A stretch of DNA of 42,546 nucleotides, from the NCBI GenBank assembly GCA_934500705.1, contig CAKSTI010000019.1:1-42546 (forward strand). The letters run 5' to 3'. Each line of letters starts with the position of its first letter. Positions within the stretch are counted from its first letter, which is position 1. Positions 1-7,865 of the stretch are shown here, piece after piece. The stretch comes from an uncultured Clostridia bacterium. Its GTDB lineage: Bacteria > Bacillota > Clostridia > UMGS1810. A program made the translations under genes and the position numbers. A model generated the notes under the pieces. It worked only from the letters and a program-made list of their open reading frames with translations. It was not told the DNA's origin and did not search any database.

Positions 1-56
1 TCTAATTGATTTTCAAGCTTAGTGTACACCTGTTGTAAAAATTTTTTCTCATTCAT
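1..56 (-). CDS. 5' end of a truncated, unrecognised gene
   Basis: Only the first 18 or so codons are inside the window; the gene runs off the left edge. The visible N-terminus reads MNEKKFLQQVYTKLENQ, highly charged, with no signal peptide. The ATG at 56 is preferred because AAAGG at 66-70 lies nine bases ahead; an in-frame ATG at 65 would leave no spacing. I do not recognise the family from so short a stretch. The gene follows a leader with a short peptide and a terminator hairpin, so it may be controlled by attenuation. Confidence 0.55.
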   Translation of the reverse strand, partial: MNEKKFLQQVYTKLENQL

Positions 57-87
57 TTTTTTCATCCTTTCATTTTTATACGAAAAA

Positions 88-119
88 AGAGGCAACTTCC
101 TTTAATGGGAATTACCTCT
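88..119 (-). terminator. attenuator-like terminator hairpin before the partial gene
   Basis: On the minus strand an arm at 107-119 pairs with an arm at 88-100 (a few G-U pairs), followed by six T. It lies between the leader peptide and the start of the partial gene, so it would stop transcription before that gene. The segment at 190-197 is perfectly complementary over eight bases to the 3' arm (88-95) and could form a competing antiterminator. Confidence 0.55.
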
Positions 120-146
120 GATTATGCTATTTAGTTTTTTATTCAT
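102..146 (-). CDS. putative 14-codon leader peptide
   Basis: A short reading frame, MNKKLNSIIRGNSH, ends with TAA at 102-104. It is preceded by AAAGGA (156-161), which sits in the loop of a small hairpin formed by 147-153 and 166-172. The last codons overlap the 5' arm of the terminator hairpin at 88-119, so a ribosome on the peptide would cover that arm. This is the arrangement of leader-peptide attenuators ahead of inducible genes. Coding status is inferred from position and ribosome-binding site only; there is no homology evidence. Confidence 0.4.
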   Translation of the reverse strand: MNKKLNSIIRGNSH

Positions 147-251
147 AGGTTCAAATCCTTTAAGATGAACCTTATATTCTTTGCTGTTTTTGCCTCTGTC
201 GCAGTTCAAATCCTACAAAACAGAAGCATATATCTCTGAGAATCGAGTACG

Positions 252-283
252 AAAAAGGGTTTGCGGAAATCCCGCAAACCCTC
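252..283 (-). terminator. Rho-independent terminator of the tmk-tRNA-Arg unit
   Basis: A ten-base-pair GC-rich stem (257-266 with 272-281) with a five-base loop is followed on the minus strand by TTTTT at 252-256. It lies about 50 bases after the tRNA gene and ends the leftward transcript. Confidence 0.85.
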
Positions 284-330
284 GTCATTGCTGACCAAAT
301 CGACATTATATCTTTTTGGTTCGGCTTTCG

Positions 331-407
331 TGGCACGCCCGATAGGAATTGAACCTACGGCAACCCGGCGTCGGAGGCCGGTGCTCTATCCGCTGAGCTA
401 CGGGCGC
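331..407 (-). tRNA. tRNA-Arg (anticodon CCG)
   Basis: Read leftward, the sequence folds into a standard cloverleaf. The acceptor stem is GCGCCCG with CGGGCGT, the D-arm begins AGCTCAGCGG, the anticodon stem is CCGGC/GCCGG with loop CTCCGAC, and the T-arm contains GGTTCAATTCC. The anticodon CCG is at 372-374. The 3' CCA is encoded (331-333). The gene starts nine bases after the tmk stop, so it is probably co-transcribed with tmk and ends at the hairpin at 252-283. Confidence 0.95.
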
Positions 408-416
408 ATATATGAA

Positions 417-1097
417 TTACAGCACGGATTTTACCATACCGTAAATTTCATCTGCTATATCATCTGCTGTTCTTATACTTCCGTCTTTGACGCACCGCAC
501 CGTTTTCCAGTCACAGCGCTTTGCAACCGACACTGCGTTATCGTATGACGATTTGAGATAACCGAAGTCTGACTCGTGAATATCCTTAACGTCTGACATA
601 TCAATTTTGTTGGGGCGCTTTTTCATAAGCTCCATTGCACTCTCAGCCGGCATATCAAGAAAAATTACAAGGTTCGGCTTGGGCAGTTCCAGTTTTTCAT
701 ATTCAAAGTCATAGAGCCAGTCCAAAAACGCACTCTTTTCTGCCTCGTTCTTGATTTTTGACGCCTGATGTATCATATTTGACGTAACATATCTGTCGGC
801 AATGACAACATCGGAATTTTCTATCTTCTCACGCCAGTCACCGAATATGCTGGCAACCCTGTCAACCGCAAAAAAAGCAGATGCGGCATACGGGTTGATT
901 GCCTCGGCATCTGTGCCGAAGTCGCCGTTTAAATACATCTTTACAAGCGCCGAGCTTGCGCTGTCATAGTTGGGGAAACCGATTTTAGCGGCACTGACGC
1001 CGTCCGAGCACAGGTGAGCGTAGAGCAAGTCGCTCTGCGTCTGCTTTCCGCTTGCGTCAACGCCTTCTATGACTATGAGTTTATAATTTTTACTCAT
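417..1097 (-). CDS. tmk: thymidylate kinase
   Basis: A 226-residue protein of the dTMP kinase family, which phosphorylates dTMP to dTDP with ATP in the cytoplasm. The P-loop GVDASGKQ is at about residues 12-19, and the family DRY motif appears in ADRYVTSNMIH. The ATG at 1097 is chosen because GGGAGAG lies just upstream and the family begins right before the P-loop; the open frame extends 28 codons further without a site. The thyX stop is three bases upstream, so thyX and tmk, which catalyse adjacent steps, are probably translationally coupled. tRNA-Arg follows directly. Confidence 0.93.
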   Translation of the reverse strand: MSKNYKLIVIEGVDASGKQTQSDLLYAHLCSDGVSAAKIGFPNYDSASSALVKMYLNGDFGTDAEAINPYAASAFFAVDRVASIFGDWREKIENSDVVIADRYVTSNMIHQASKIKNEAEKSAFLDWLYDFEYEKLELPKPNLVIFLDMPAESAMELMKKRPNKIDMSDVKDIHESDFGYLKSSYDNAVSVAKRCDWKTVRCVKDGSIRTADDIADEIYGMVKSVL

Positions 1098-1099
1098 TG

Positions 1100-1858
1100 T
1101 TACTCTCCCAAAAACTTTTTGCGTTTTTCTGCCGCTTTGCCGCAGCTCATTGCCCCCTCCGGGCACGCACCGGAAACACACGACGGACCGGCGTACCTGA
1201 AAACTGTGGGCGCAACTTCCTTTACAAGTTCAAGCATACGGCTTGCCATATCCCTTATCTCCCACTGGGCACGCTCGCAGCAGCGCTCGTTGAAAAAGTG
1301 CAAAAGACTTCTCGCATTAAATGTGGCTATTATCTTGGTTTCGCACGCATTGGAAAGGACGTAGCGTGCGTCCTCTATTGCCTTTTTCTCCGCCATTCTG
1401 CGTGCCGTCTTTTCGTCCTTGCCCTCGGCCAAAAACGTCTTGTAATGCTTTTCGGACAAAATATCGGCAAGTGCGTTGTACTTTTCCACATCGTCGGCCA
1501 TTGCCGCCTCAAAGAGTGCCTTTGCCCTCTTGTCGGACGCAATTTCCGGCGGCGTTATATATTCAAAATTACCCTCGTTGACATATCTTTGCGATTTTAC
1601 GCTGAAACTTGCTATGCGGTGCCTTGTAAACTGAGCCAAAAGACTTCTTGACACGCCCTCTATGCCGAACGTAAAAGAAATGTGTTCAAGGGGACTTCCG
1701 TGCCCCATACTCACAAGGCGCTCTATAAACTTTGCGCTCTTTTCCCTGTCAAGACCGTTTAATATGCCCTCAATTCCGGAGGACGAATAGCACAGCTTTG
1801 CCGCAGCGGCTATTATTTTTTCGCAATCTGGATTGTATTGCAACAATTCAACATTCAT
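1100..1858 (-). CDS. thyX: FAD-dependent thymidylate synthase
   Basis: A 252-residue ThyX enzyme. It makes dTMP from dUMP using methylenetetrahydrofolate and reduced flavin, acting as a homotetramer. The ThyX signature RHRxxSxxxxSxR is present as RHRIASFSVKSQR at residues 79-91. Length is close to the family norm. The ATG at 1858 follows AGGAGTAAGAAT. It lies four bases after the glycosyltransferase gene and three bases before tmk, placing dTMP synthesis next to dTMP phosphorylation. The FolD enzyme at 17931-18800 makes its folate cofactor. No thyA is visible in the window. Confidence 0.95.
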   Translation of the reverse strand: MNVELLQYNPDCEKIIAAAAKLCYSSSGIEGILNGLDREKSAKFIERLVSMGHGSPLEHISFTFGIEGVSRSLLAQFTRHRIASFSVKSQRYVNEGNFEYITPPEIASDKRAKALFEAAMADDVEKYNALADILSEKHYKTFLAEGKDEKTARRMAEKKAIEDARYVLSNACETKIIATFNARSLLHFFNERCCERAQWEIRDMASRMLELVKEVAPTVFRYAGPSCVSGACPEGAMSCGKAAEKRKKFLGE

Positions 1859-1862
1859 ATTC

Positions 1863-2603
1863 TTACTCCTGTTTGAACTTTCTTCCGTTTAAGATAACCG
1901 TAAGTCCGAACTTGGGCAAAACAGTCATTCTGCCGGCTCTTTTGGGTTCTTTCAGCAATCTGTAAAGCCACTCGATACCGAATTTTACAAAAAAATCGGG
2001 CGCACGCTTTGCCGTACCGGCAAACACATCAAGACTCCCGCCGATGCCCATACATACTCCGACGTCAAGCTCGCCTTTGTGGGCGTCTATCCACTTTTCC
2101 TGTTTGGGCGCACCGAGGCAGACAAAGAGCACATCGGGCTTCTTTTCATTTATATCGGCGATTATCAGCTTTTCTTTATCCGAGTCAAAATAGCCGTCGG
2201 CACAGCCGGCGATAACCACTCCGGGGTATTTTTTGCAGATATTTTCCGCCGCAGTCTGTGCAACCCCCGGCTTTGCGCCGAAAAGGTACACGCTCATACC
2301 GAGCGGCGCCATTTTTGCCAAAACCTCGCAGGCGATGTCGTACCCTGCCGCACGGGTTTCTATGGGGTTTTTAAGAATTCTGGACGCATAAACAACGCCT
2401 ATTCCGTCGGCGGTCAAGATGTCCGCCCTGTTTAAAAGTTTGCAAAATTCGGGGTCTTTGTACCCCATCATTATTATTTCGGAGTTCGGCGTAAAGACAG
2501 ACTTTCTGCGCTCGCCGTCCTTCAAATACTGCACAATCCGGTCGGCGGCAGAGTCTATGCTGTACTTGCCGACTTTAACACCGAGAACATTTACTTTATC
2601 CAT
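1863..2603 (-). CDS. WecG/TagA/CpsF family glycosyltransferase
   Basis: A 246-residue GT26-type glycosyltransferase. Family members transfer N-acetylmannosamine (or a uronic derivative) from UDP to undecaprenyl-linked GlcNAc, an early step in wall teichoic acid or surface glycan synthesis on the cytoplasmic membrane face. Family features visible are the TADGIGVVYASRIL block, VYLFGAKPGVA, and the C-terminal LFVCLGAPKQEKWI and GIGGSLDVFAG blocks. The wecB epimerase at 28099-29199 would supply UDP-ManNAc. The start follows AAGGG about 11 bases upstream. The exact donor is not determined by sequence alone. Confidence 0.85.
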   Translation of the reverse strand: MDKVNVLGVKVGKYSIDSAADRIVQYLKDGERRKSVFTPNSEIIMMGYKDPEFCKLLNRADILTADGIGVVYASRILKNPIETRAAGYDIACEVLAKMAPLGMSVYLFGAKPGVAQTAAENICKKYPGVVIAGCADGYFDSDKEKLIIADINEKKPDVLFVCLGAPKQEKWIDAHKGELDVGVCMGIGGSLDVFAGTAKRAPDFFVKFGIEWLYRLLKEPKRAGRMTVLPKFGLTVILNGRKFKQE

Positions 2604-2673
2604 AAATTACCGTTTCCCTTAACTCAAATTAACACTATTATATCAGTTTTTTATGATAATTTCAATAGTTTAT

Positions 2674-3309
2674 TTAAACATTTGGCGGAAAACCGCTCGA
2701 AAGACCTTTTAAATGCCCGTCATATCCGACGGTTTTAACCGTCCAGACGCCGTCGGAAAGCGACGCACGGGTCACGGAGCAGTTTGTAACCCACGGGATA
2801 TTTTTGGCTCCGTCAAGTCCCGTGCCATTCCAAATACAGCACATTGTCCGAATTGGTGTGGCGTGAGTTACTATGCACAGTTTTTCCCCGTCGTGGCACT
2901 CTGCCAGCTTGCATAGGCGTCCGTTTATACGCCGTTGAAGGTCAGACACCGACTCGCCGCCGTCACATACGGCATTGCCTATGTCGTTTAGCCACACCGT
3001 GTAATTTTTGAATGTGTTTTTGAGATACTCGAAATCTCTGCCCTGCCACAGACCGGCATTTATCTCACGCAGTTTAACATCGGCAACGGGCACAGCGCCG
3101 TGCGGTTTGGCAATTATCCGTGCGGTATCGTATGCACGGGAGAGGTCGCTGGAATAAAAGGCGTCTATGCGCTCATCTTTAAGATATTCCCCCGTTGCCT
3201 CCGCCTGCTCTGTGCCAAGCGGAGAAAGCACGGCATTTCCCTGCCCGACAAAGACACCGCCGGCGTTGCCCGTGCTCTGGGCGTGGCGGACAATGACAAA
3301 CTCCGTCAT
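2674..3309 (-). CDS. histidine phosphatase family protein (phosphoglycerate mutase-like)
   Basis: A 211-residue protein with the phosphohistidine motif RHAQSTGN near the N-terminus (catalytic H9). A second conserved block, REINAGLWQGRDF, and the later VTHATPIRT block carry the other active-site residues of the family. Members include phosphoglycerate mutases, alpha-ribazole phosphatase (CobC) and broad phosphatases; the substrate cannot be told from sequence. Its ATG overlaps the purB stop by four bases, so translation is probably coupled to purB. Confidence 0.85.
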   Translation of the reverse strand: MTEFVIVRHAQSTGNAGGVFVGQGNAVLSPLGTEQAEATGEYLKDERIDAFYSSDLSRAYDTARIIAKPHGAVPVADVKLREINAGLWQGRDFEYLKNTFKNYTVWLNDIGNAVCDGGESVSDLQRRINGRLCKLAECHDGEKLCIVTHATPIRTMCCIWNGTGLDGAKNIPWVTNCSVTRASLSDGVWTVKTVGYDGHLKGLSSGFPPNV

Positions 3310-4739
3310 ACGGAAAGCTCCGCTTTTATGCCTAAAATTTCCCTGTTGTTATCGAGCATCGGTTTTACGTACTCGTTTATATATTCCTCTGTCTGCTGCG
3401 GTGCTCTGCCGACGTAATCGTTGCTGCAAAGAACCGATTTAAGCTCATCGGCGTCTATGTCAAATGCCGGGTCTTTGGCAATCCTGTCTATGAGGTCGTT
3501 TTTCTTGCCCTCAATCTTAACGGTTTTGCCTGCCTCCATTGAGTGAACCCTTATTCTCTCGTGCAGCTCCTGTCTGTCGCCGCCCTTTTTGACTGCGCTC
3601 ATCAAAATATTTTCGGTTGCCATAAAGGGCAGTTCGTTTTCAATGTGCTGTTCTATTACTTTGGGATAGACAACAAGACCGTCAACAACGTTCATATAAA
3701 TTTCGAGTATTGCGTCGGTTGTGAGGAATGCCTCGGCAACGGAAAGGCGCTTGTTTGCGCTGTCGTCGAGCGTTCTTTCAAACCACTGGGTGGACGCCGT
3801 TATTGCCGGGTTTATGGAATTTACAATCACATATCTTGAAAGCGAGGATATTCTCTCACAGCGCATCGGATTTCTCTTATACGCCATTGCGGACGAACCA
3901 ATCTGACTTTTTTCAAACGGTTCCTCGATCTCCTTTAAATTCTGCAAAAGCCTTATGTCGTTGCTGAATTTATATGCGCTCTGCGCAACAAGGCTGAGTA
4001 TTGCGAGCATCTCGGAGTCGAGTTTTCTGGTATACGTCTGACCGGAAACGGGGAACACGGCGTTATAGCCCATCTTTTCGGCAATGAGCCTGTCTAACTT
4101 TTTAACCTTTTCGTGGTTGCCGTCAAAGAGTTCCAAAAAACTTGCCTGTGTGCCGGTAGTACCCTTTGAACCGAGAAGTTTTGCCTTGGAAAGCTGATGT
4201 TCAATGTCCTCCAAGTCAATCATCAAATCCTGTATCCAAAGCGTTGCCCTCTTGCCGACTGTGGTAAGCTGTGCCGGCTGGAAGTGCGTAAATCCGAGAG
4301 TAGGCATATCCTTGTACTTCATAGCAAAATCGGAAAGAAGGGATATTACGTTTACAACCTTTTTCCTTACAAGTTCGAGCGCCTCTGTCATTATGATAAC
4401 ATCTGTGTTATCGCCCACATAACAGCTCGTTGCGCCGAGGTGGATTATGCCCTTTGCCTTGGGGCACTGAACGCCGTAGGCATAGACGTGGCTCATAACA
4501 TCGTGGCGAACCTGCTTTTCACGCTCTTTGGCAACGTCATAGTTGATGTCGTCTGCGTGTGCTTTAAGCTCGGCAATCTGTTCGTCGGTTATTTCGAGTC
4601 CAAGCTCCTTTTCCGCCTCGGCAAGTGCAATCCACAGTCTGCGCCAGGTTTTAAACTTTTTGTCCGGCGAAAATAGATACTGCATTTCATCGCTTGCGTA
4701 CCTTGAACTGAGCGGACTTTCGTACTTATCGTGTATCAT
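3306..4739 (-). CDS. purB: adenylosuccinate lyase
   Basis: A 477-residue member of the fumarase/aspartase superfamily. It cleaves SAICAR to AICAR and adenylosuccinate to AMP in purine synthesis, releasing fumarate. The superfamily signature GSSAMAYKRNP begins near residue 281, and GATSCYVGDNTD and THFQPAQ blocks are present. Length fits the longer PurB class. AAAGGAGG precedes the ATG at 4739. The downstream phosphatase gene overlaps its stop. Confidence 0.95.
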   Translation of the reverse strand: MIHDKYESPLSSRYASDEMQYLFSPDKKFKTWRRLWIALAEAEKELGLEITDEQIAELKAHADDINYDVAKEREKQVRHDVMSHVYAYGVQCPKAKGIIHLGATSCYVGDNTDVIIMTEALELVRKKVVNVISLLSDFAMKYKDMPTLGFTHFQPAQLTTVGKRATLWIQDLMIDLEDIEHQLSKAKLLGSKGTTGTQASFLELFDGNHEKVKKLDRLIAEKMGYNAVFPVSGQTYTRKLDSEMLAILSLVAQSAYKFSNDIRLLQNLKEIEEPFEKSQIGSSAMAYKRNPMRCERISSLSRYVIVNSINPAITASTQWFERTLDDSANKRLSVAEAFLTTDAILEIYMNVVDGLVVYPKVIEQHIENELPFMATENILMSAVKKGGDRQELHERIRVHSMEAGKTVKIEGKKNDLIDRIAKDPAFDIDADELKSVLCSNDYVGRAPQQTEEYINEYVKPMLDNNREILGIKAELSV

Positions 4740-4761
4740 TTGTATCCTCCTTAAAGTACAA

Positions 4762-4786
4762 AGGAGCCGTCATTTTCACAGCTCCT
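4762..4786 (-). terminator. weak hairpin between the aminotransferase gene and purB
   Basis: On the minus strand AGGAGC and GCTCCT form a six-base-pair stem with a 13-base loop, followed by TTTGTACTTT. It lies after the aminotransferase stop and before the purB ribosome-binding site. It could be a weak terminator or partial attenuator; the stem is short and the T-tract is interrupted. Confidence 0.35.
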
Positions 4787-4793
4787 CATTTTT

Positions 4794-5981
4794 CTATTTA
4801 CTGAGCAAATCACCAAGTCGGCGTATGCCCTCTTTAATATTGTCAAGGCTTGTTGCGTATGACCAGCGCACATAATTCGGCGCATCAAATCCCTTGCCGG
4901 AAACAACGGCAACAAGTTCCTCCTCCAAAAACACCTCGGAAAAATCGTCGGCGTCTTTAATATATTTTCCTCTTATTGTCTTTCCTATAAGTGAGCTTAT
5001 ATTCATCATAACATAAAATGCGCCGTGTGGCAAGAGGCAACTTACACCGTCTATCTCATTTATATGCTCAACCATATAGCGTCTGCGGTCGTCAAACGCC
5101 TTTTTCATCATTTCCAAATCGTCGAGCGGGCCGTCAAGCGCTGCCGCCGCCGCAACCTGTGCTATGGAGTTGGGGTTGGACGTGGTGTGGCTTTGAACGT
5201 TTGACATTGCCTTTGCAATTTTCTCATTTGAGGCGGTGTAGCCTATTCTCCAACCTGTCATAGCGTAGGTCTTTGACACGCCGTTTATGATTATTGTCAA
5301 ATCCTTTATCTCTTCTCCGAGCGAAGCAATGCTTACGTGCTTAACGCCGTCATAGATGAGATACTCGTAAATCTCGTCCGAAATTACATATATATTGTGT
5401 TTAACCGCAACATCGGCTATTGCACGCAGTTCCTCCTCGCCGTAAACCATACCGGTTGGGTTGCTGGGGCTGTTTAAAACAAGAGCCTTTGTCTTGGGAG
5501 TTATTGCATTTTCAAACTCCTCTGCGGAAAATTTGAAATTATTTTCTTCCTTAGTATGCAGTATAACCGGAACACCGTCGTTATACTTAACCATCTCCGG
5601 GTAGCTCACCCAGTACGGTGCAGGTATGATAACCTCGTCGCCGGGATTTAATATTGCTCCGAAGGCGTTGATAAGTGAGTGCTTTGCTCCGTTGCTCACT
5701 ACAATCTGATTTGTGGTGTATTCAAGGCCGTTATCCCTCAAAAACTTCATACAAATTGCCCTTTTGAGTCCGAGCGTACCCGATGCCGGAGTATACTTGG
5801 TAAAGCCGCTGTTTATTGCCTCTATTGCGGCGTCCTTTATATGCTGCGGCGTGTCAAAGTCCGGCTCTCCTGCTCCGAAACCGACAACGTCAAGTCCATC
5901 GGCTTTCATCTGCTTGAATTTGGCGTCAATAAGCAAGGTTGGAGACGGTGATATGCCCTTAAATTTTTCCGATATTTCCAT
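4794..5981 (-). CDS. class I aminotransferase, aspartate aminotransferase type
   Basis: A 395-residue fold-type I PLP aminotransferase close to the AspB family, which exchanges amino groups between aspartate and 2-oxoglutarate. The SPSNPTG block and the PLP-lysine motif SKTYAMTGWRIGY are present, with the Schiff-base lysine at K237. The ATG at 5981 is preferred over an upstream in-frame ATG because GGAGGA lies seven bases before it and the family begins with the ISPSPTL segment. Other substrates, such as aromatic or branched amino acids, cannot be excluded. Confidence 0.88.
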   Translation of the reverse strand: MEISEKFKGISPSPTLLIDAKFKQMKADGLDVVGFGAGEPDFDTPQHIKDAAIEAINSGFTKYTPASGTLGLKRAICMKFLRDNGLEYTTNQIVVSNGAKHSLINAFGAILNPGDEVIIPAPYWVSYPEMVKYNDGVPVILHTKEENNFKFSAEEFENAITPKTKALVLNSPSNPTGMVYGEEELRAIADVAVKHNIYVISDEIYEYLIYDGVKHVSIASLGEEIKDLTIIINGVSKTYAMTGWRIGYTASNEKIAKAMSNVQSHTTSNPNSIAQVAAAAALDGPLDDLEMMKKAFDDRRRYMVEHINEIDGVSCLLPHGAFYVMMNISSLIGKTIRGKYIKDADDFSEVFLEEELVAVVSGKGFDAPNYVRWSYATSLDNIKEGIRRLGDLLSK

Positions 5982-6064
5982 TTTAACGTCCTCCGCTCTG
6001 TTACAATATTCAACATCTGTTATTTTATCACAACAGGCAAAAAAATGCAAGTTTTTTAAAACAA

Positions 6065-6910
6065 TTATTCATATTTTTTAAATAATTCGCTAAAATTTCC
6101 AAACAAAAGCCTTTTTATGAAAGTTTCACTGTGGTTTTTAGTCAACATTCTTTCATACAGGCTCTCTATGCAACCGCAGTTTTCAAGACCTGATACTTTT
6201 TTGTCTGTTCCGTCAAAATCACTGCCTATACCGACGCTTTTCTCTCCGCCGACGGCGGCAATGTGTTCAATGTGGCAAATCACATCGTCAATACAGTTAT
6301 GTCCGCACACAAAGTCGGAGCAGAAGTTCACACCCACAACTCCGCCGGAATTTGAGATTTTTTTAATAAGTCCGTCGGTAAGGTTTCTCTCAGCATTGCA
6401 CACCGCTCTTGAATTTGAGTGGCTTGCGCACACCGGCATCTTTGAAAGCTCAATTACCTCACTTGCCGCCAAATCGGATATGTGGGATATGTCGGTTAGG
6501 ATATTACACCTGTTCATTTCGGCAACCGCCGCCCTGCCCAAGTCGGTCAGACCGTGCAGATTTTCGCCTATTCCGCCCGACAGCACATTGTCAAAATTCC
6601 AGGTAAGGCTCATCATTCTGACGCCGAGCGAGGAATAAAGTTCTATGTCGGAAAGCTCAAAGTCGCTCTGATTTCCCAGCCCCTCAACAGAAAGGTACGC
6701 CCTGCCGACCGGGTAATCAAGTCCGTGAAAATACGAAAAGATATTTATCATATCCTCTCTTTTAAGACTCCCGTCATTAAAGACGGCATAAACAATGTCC
6801 GCTCCGTCAGTCAAAAGGTCGGTGTCTACGTCAAGTCCGTTGCCGCCGAAAGATTTGCCGTCTGAGTACATCTTTAAAAGTGTGTCACAGTGACAGTCAA
6901 AATATTTCAA
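6065..6910 (-). CDS. membrane dipeptidase (peptidase family M19)
   Basis: A 281-residue zinc dipeptidase of the renal dipeptidase family. The N-terminal HxD metal motif appears in FDCHCDTLL. Later metal and substrate blocks are DISHISD, ASHSNSRAV and GIGSDFDGTD. Family members hydrolyse dipeptides, often with a D-residue. I place the start at TTG 6910: GGGAG, which overlaps the yraN stop, lies eight bases ahead, and the protein then begins right before the HxD motif. An ATG at 6940 would overlap yraN by 26 bases and has no clear ribosome-binding site. It ends a run of genes that begins with rplS. Confidence 0.85.
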   Translation of the reverse strand: MKYFDCHCDTLLKMYSDGKSFGGNGLDVDTDLLTDGADIVYAVFNDGSLKREDMINIFSYFHGLDYPVGRAYLSVEGLGNQSDFELSDIELYSSLGVRMMSLTWNFDNVLSGGIGENLHGLTDLGRAAVAEMNRCNILTDISHISDLAASEVIELSKMPVCASHSNSRAVCNAERNLTDGLIKKISNSGGVVGVNFCSDFVCGHNCIDDVICHIEHIAAVGGEKSVGIGSDFDGTDKKVSGLENCGCIESLYERMLTKNHSETFIKRLLFGNFSELFKKYE

Positions 6911-6914
6911 AAAA

Positions 6915-7265
6915 TCACTCCCAAACAAAGGCATTTTCAATATAATTTATCCTGTGTTCTTCGGTGTAAACCTCGCAGACGTCAAAAGATATTTCGTCAT
7001 AATCCGTATAGGAGATTACAAACGCTCTTGCAGTGTTTATTATCTTGTGCTGTTTGCGGTAATTAACCGCATCACAGGCATAGCCGAAGGCGGTGTTTTT
7101 GCGTGTTTTGACCTCAACAAACATCAGCTTTTTTCCGCTCTTGGCAATAATGTCGATTTCGCCGTTTGCGGCTTTGTAATTCCGTCTTAAAATTTTGCAG
7201 CCCTTACCGGCAAGGTACTCTGCCGCTGCGTCCTCGCCGTATTTGCCGACAGATACCGTGCTCAC
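6915..7265 (-). CDS. yraN: YraN family (UPF0102) nuclease-fold protein
   Basis: A 116-residue protein with the Holliday-junction-resolvase-like fold of UPF0102. The nuclease-type pattern is visible as GEIDIIAK followed by VEVKTR. The conserved N-terminal GEDAAAEYLAGKGCKIL segment is also family-typical. Its biochemical role is not established in most bacteria. It overlaps the rnhB stop by four bases, an order conserved in Firmicutes next to rnhB. Confidence 0.88.
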   Translation of the reverse strand: MSTVSVGKYGEDAAAEYLAGKGCKILRRNYKAANGEIDIIAKSGKKLMFVEVKTRKNTAFGYACDAVNYRKQHKIINTARAFVISYTDYDEISFDVCEVYTEEHRINYIENAFVWE

Positions 7266-7864
7266 TTAACATACTCCCTCACTCCGCCGAACGTCAGGCG
7301 GTGTATGGGGCACGGGCCGTATTTGGCAATCGCCTCTCTGTGTTCTTTGGTTGGGTAACCCTTGTGCTTTTTAAAATTATATTCGGGATACAGACTGTCA
7401 AGACCAACAATGTATCTGTCCCTGGAAACCTTTGCCAAAATAGACGCCGCCGCTATGCTCATACTCCTGGCGTCGCCCTTTACTATCGTTTCGTACGGCG
7501 TGGGGAAGTTTTCTTTGCATCGGTTGCCGTCAATCAGCGTGACGTCGGGCAGTTTTTCAAGTCCCGTAACGGCAAGCTCAAACGCCTTTAAAGATGCGTT
7601 TAAAATATTTATTCTGTCAATTTCCTTTTCGTCCACGCTCACAATGTTGTAGTAAAGCGCCTTTTCGCAGATAATGTCAAAGAGCGCCTCACGCTTTTTT
7701 TCGGACAGTTTTTTCGAGTCGTTAATACCCTCTATAAACGTTCCCTTTTCAAAGACAACCGCCGCCGCAAAGACCGGACCTGCAAGCGGACCTCTGCCCG
7801 CCTCGTCAACGCCGGCTATGAGAGTATAACCTTTGTCATAATATTTATTTTCGTATTCAAGCAT
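7262..7864 (-). CDS. rnhB: ribonuclease HII
   Basis: A 200-residue RNase HII, which cuts RNA in RNA-DNA hybrids and single ribonucleotides embedded in DNA. The signature GVDEAGRGPLAGPV is near residues 18-31 (D20, E21), with further conserved blocks INDSKKLSEKKRE, TLIDGN and AAASILAKVSRD. The ATG at 7864 begins one base after the rbgA stop and has GGAG from the rbgA C-terminal codons as its site; a longer in-frame extension lies wholly inside rbgA and is rejected. Confidence 0.93.
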   Translation of the reverse strand: MLEYENKYYDKGYTLIAGVDEAGRGPLAGPVFAAAVVFEKGTFIEGINDSKKLSEKKREALFDIICEKALYYNIVSVDEKEIDRINILNASLKAFELAVTGLEKLPDVTLIDGNRCKENFPTPYETIVKGDARSMSIAAASILAKVSRDRYIVGLDSLYPEYNFKKHKGYPTKEHREAIAKYGPCPIHRLTFGGVREYVK

Positions 7865-7865
7865 T

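Noticed and set aside
147..213. Two TTCAAATCCT segments (151 and 205) as tRNA-derived attachment sites
   Set aside because: They are too short, on the opposite strand to tRNA-Arg and different from its TTCAATTCCTAT. On the minus strand they form part of the leader hairpins.
1014..1651. Long rightward open frames opposite tmk and thyX
   Set aside because: They are antisense shadows of strongly recognised genes, lack ribosome-binding sites and have cysteine-rich or arginine-rich, non-protein-like composition.
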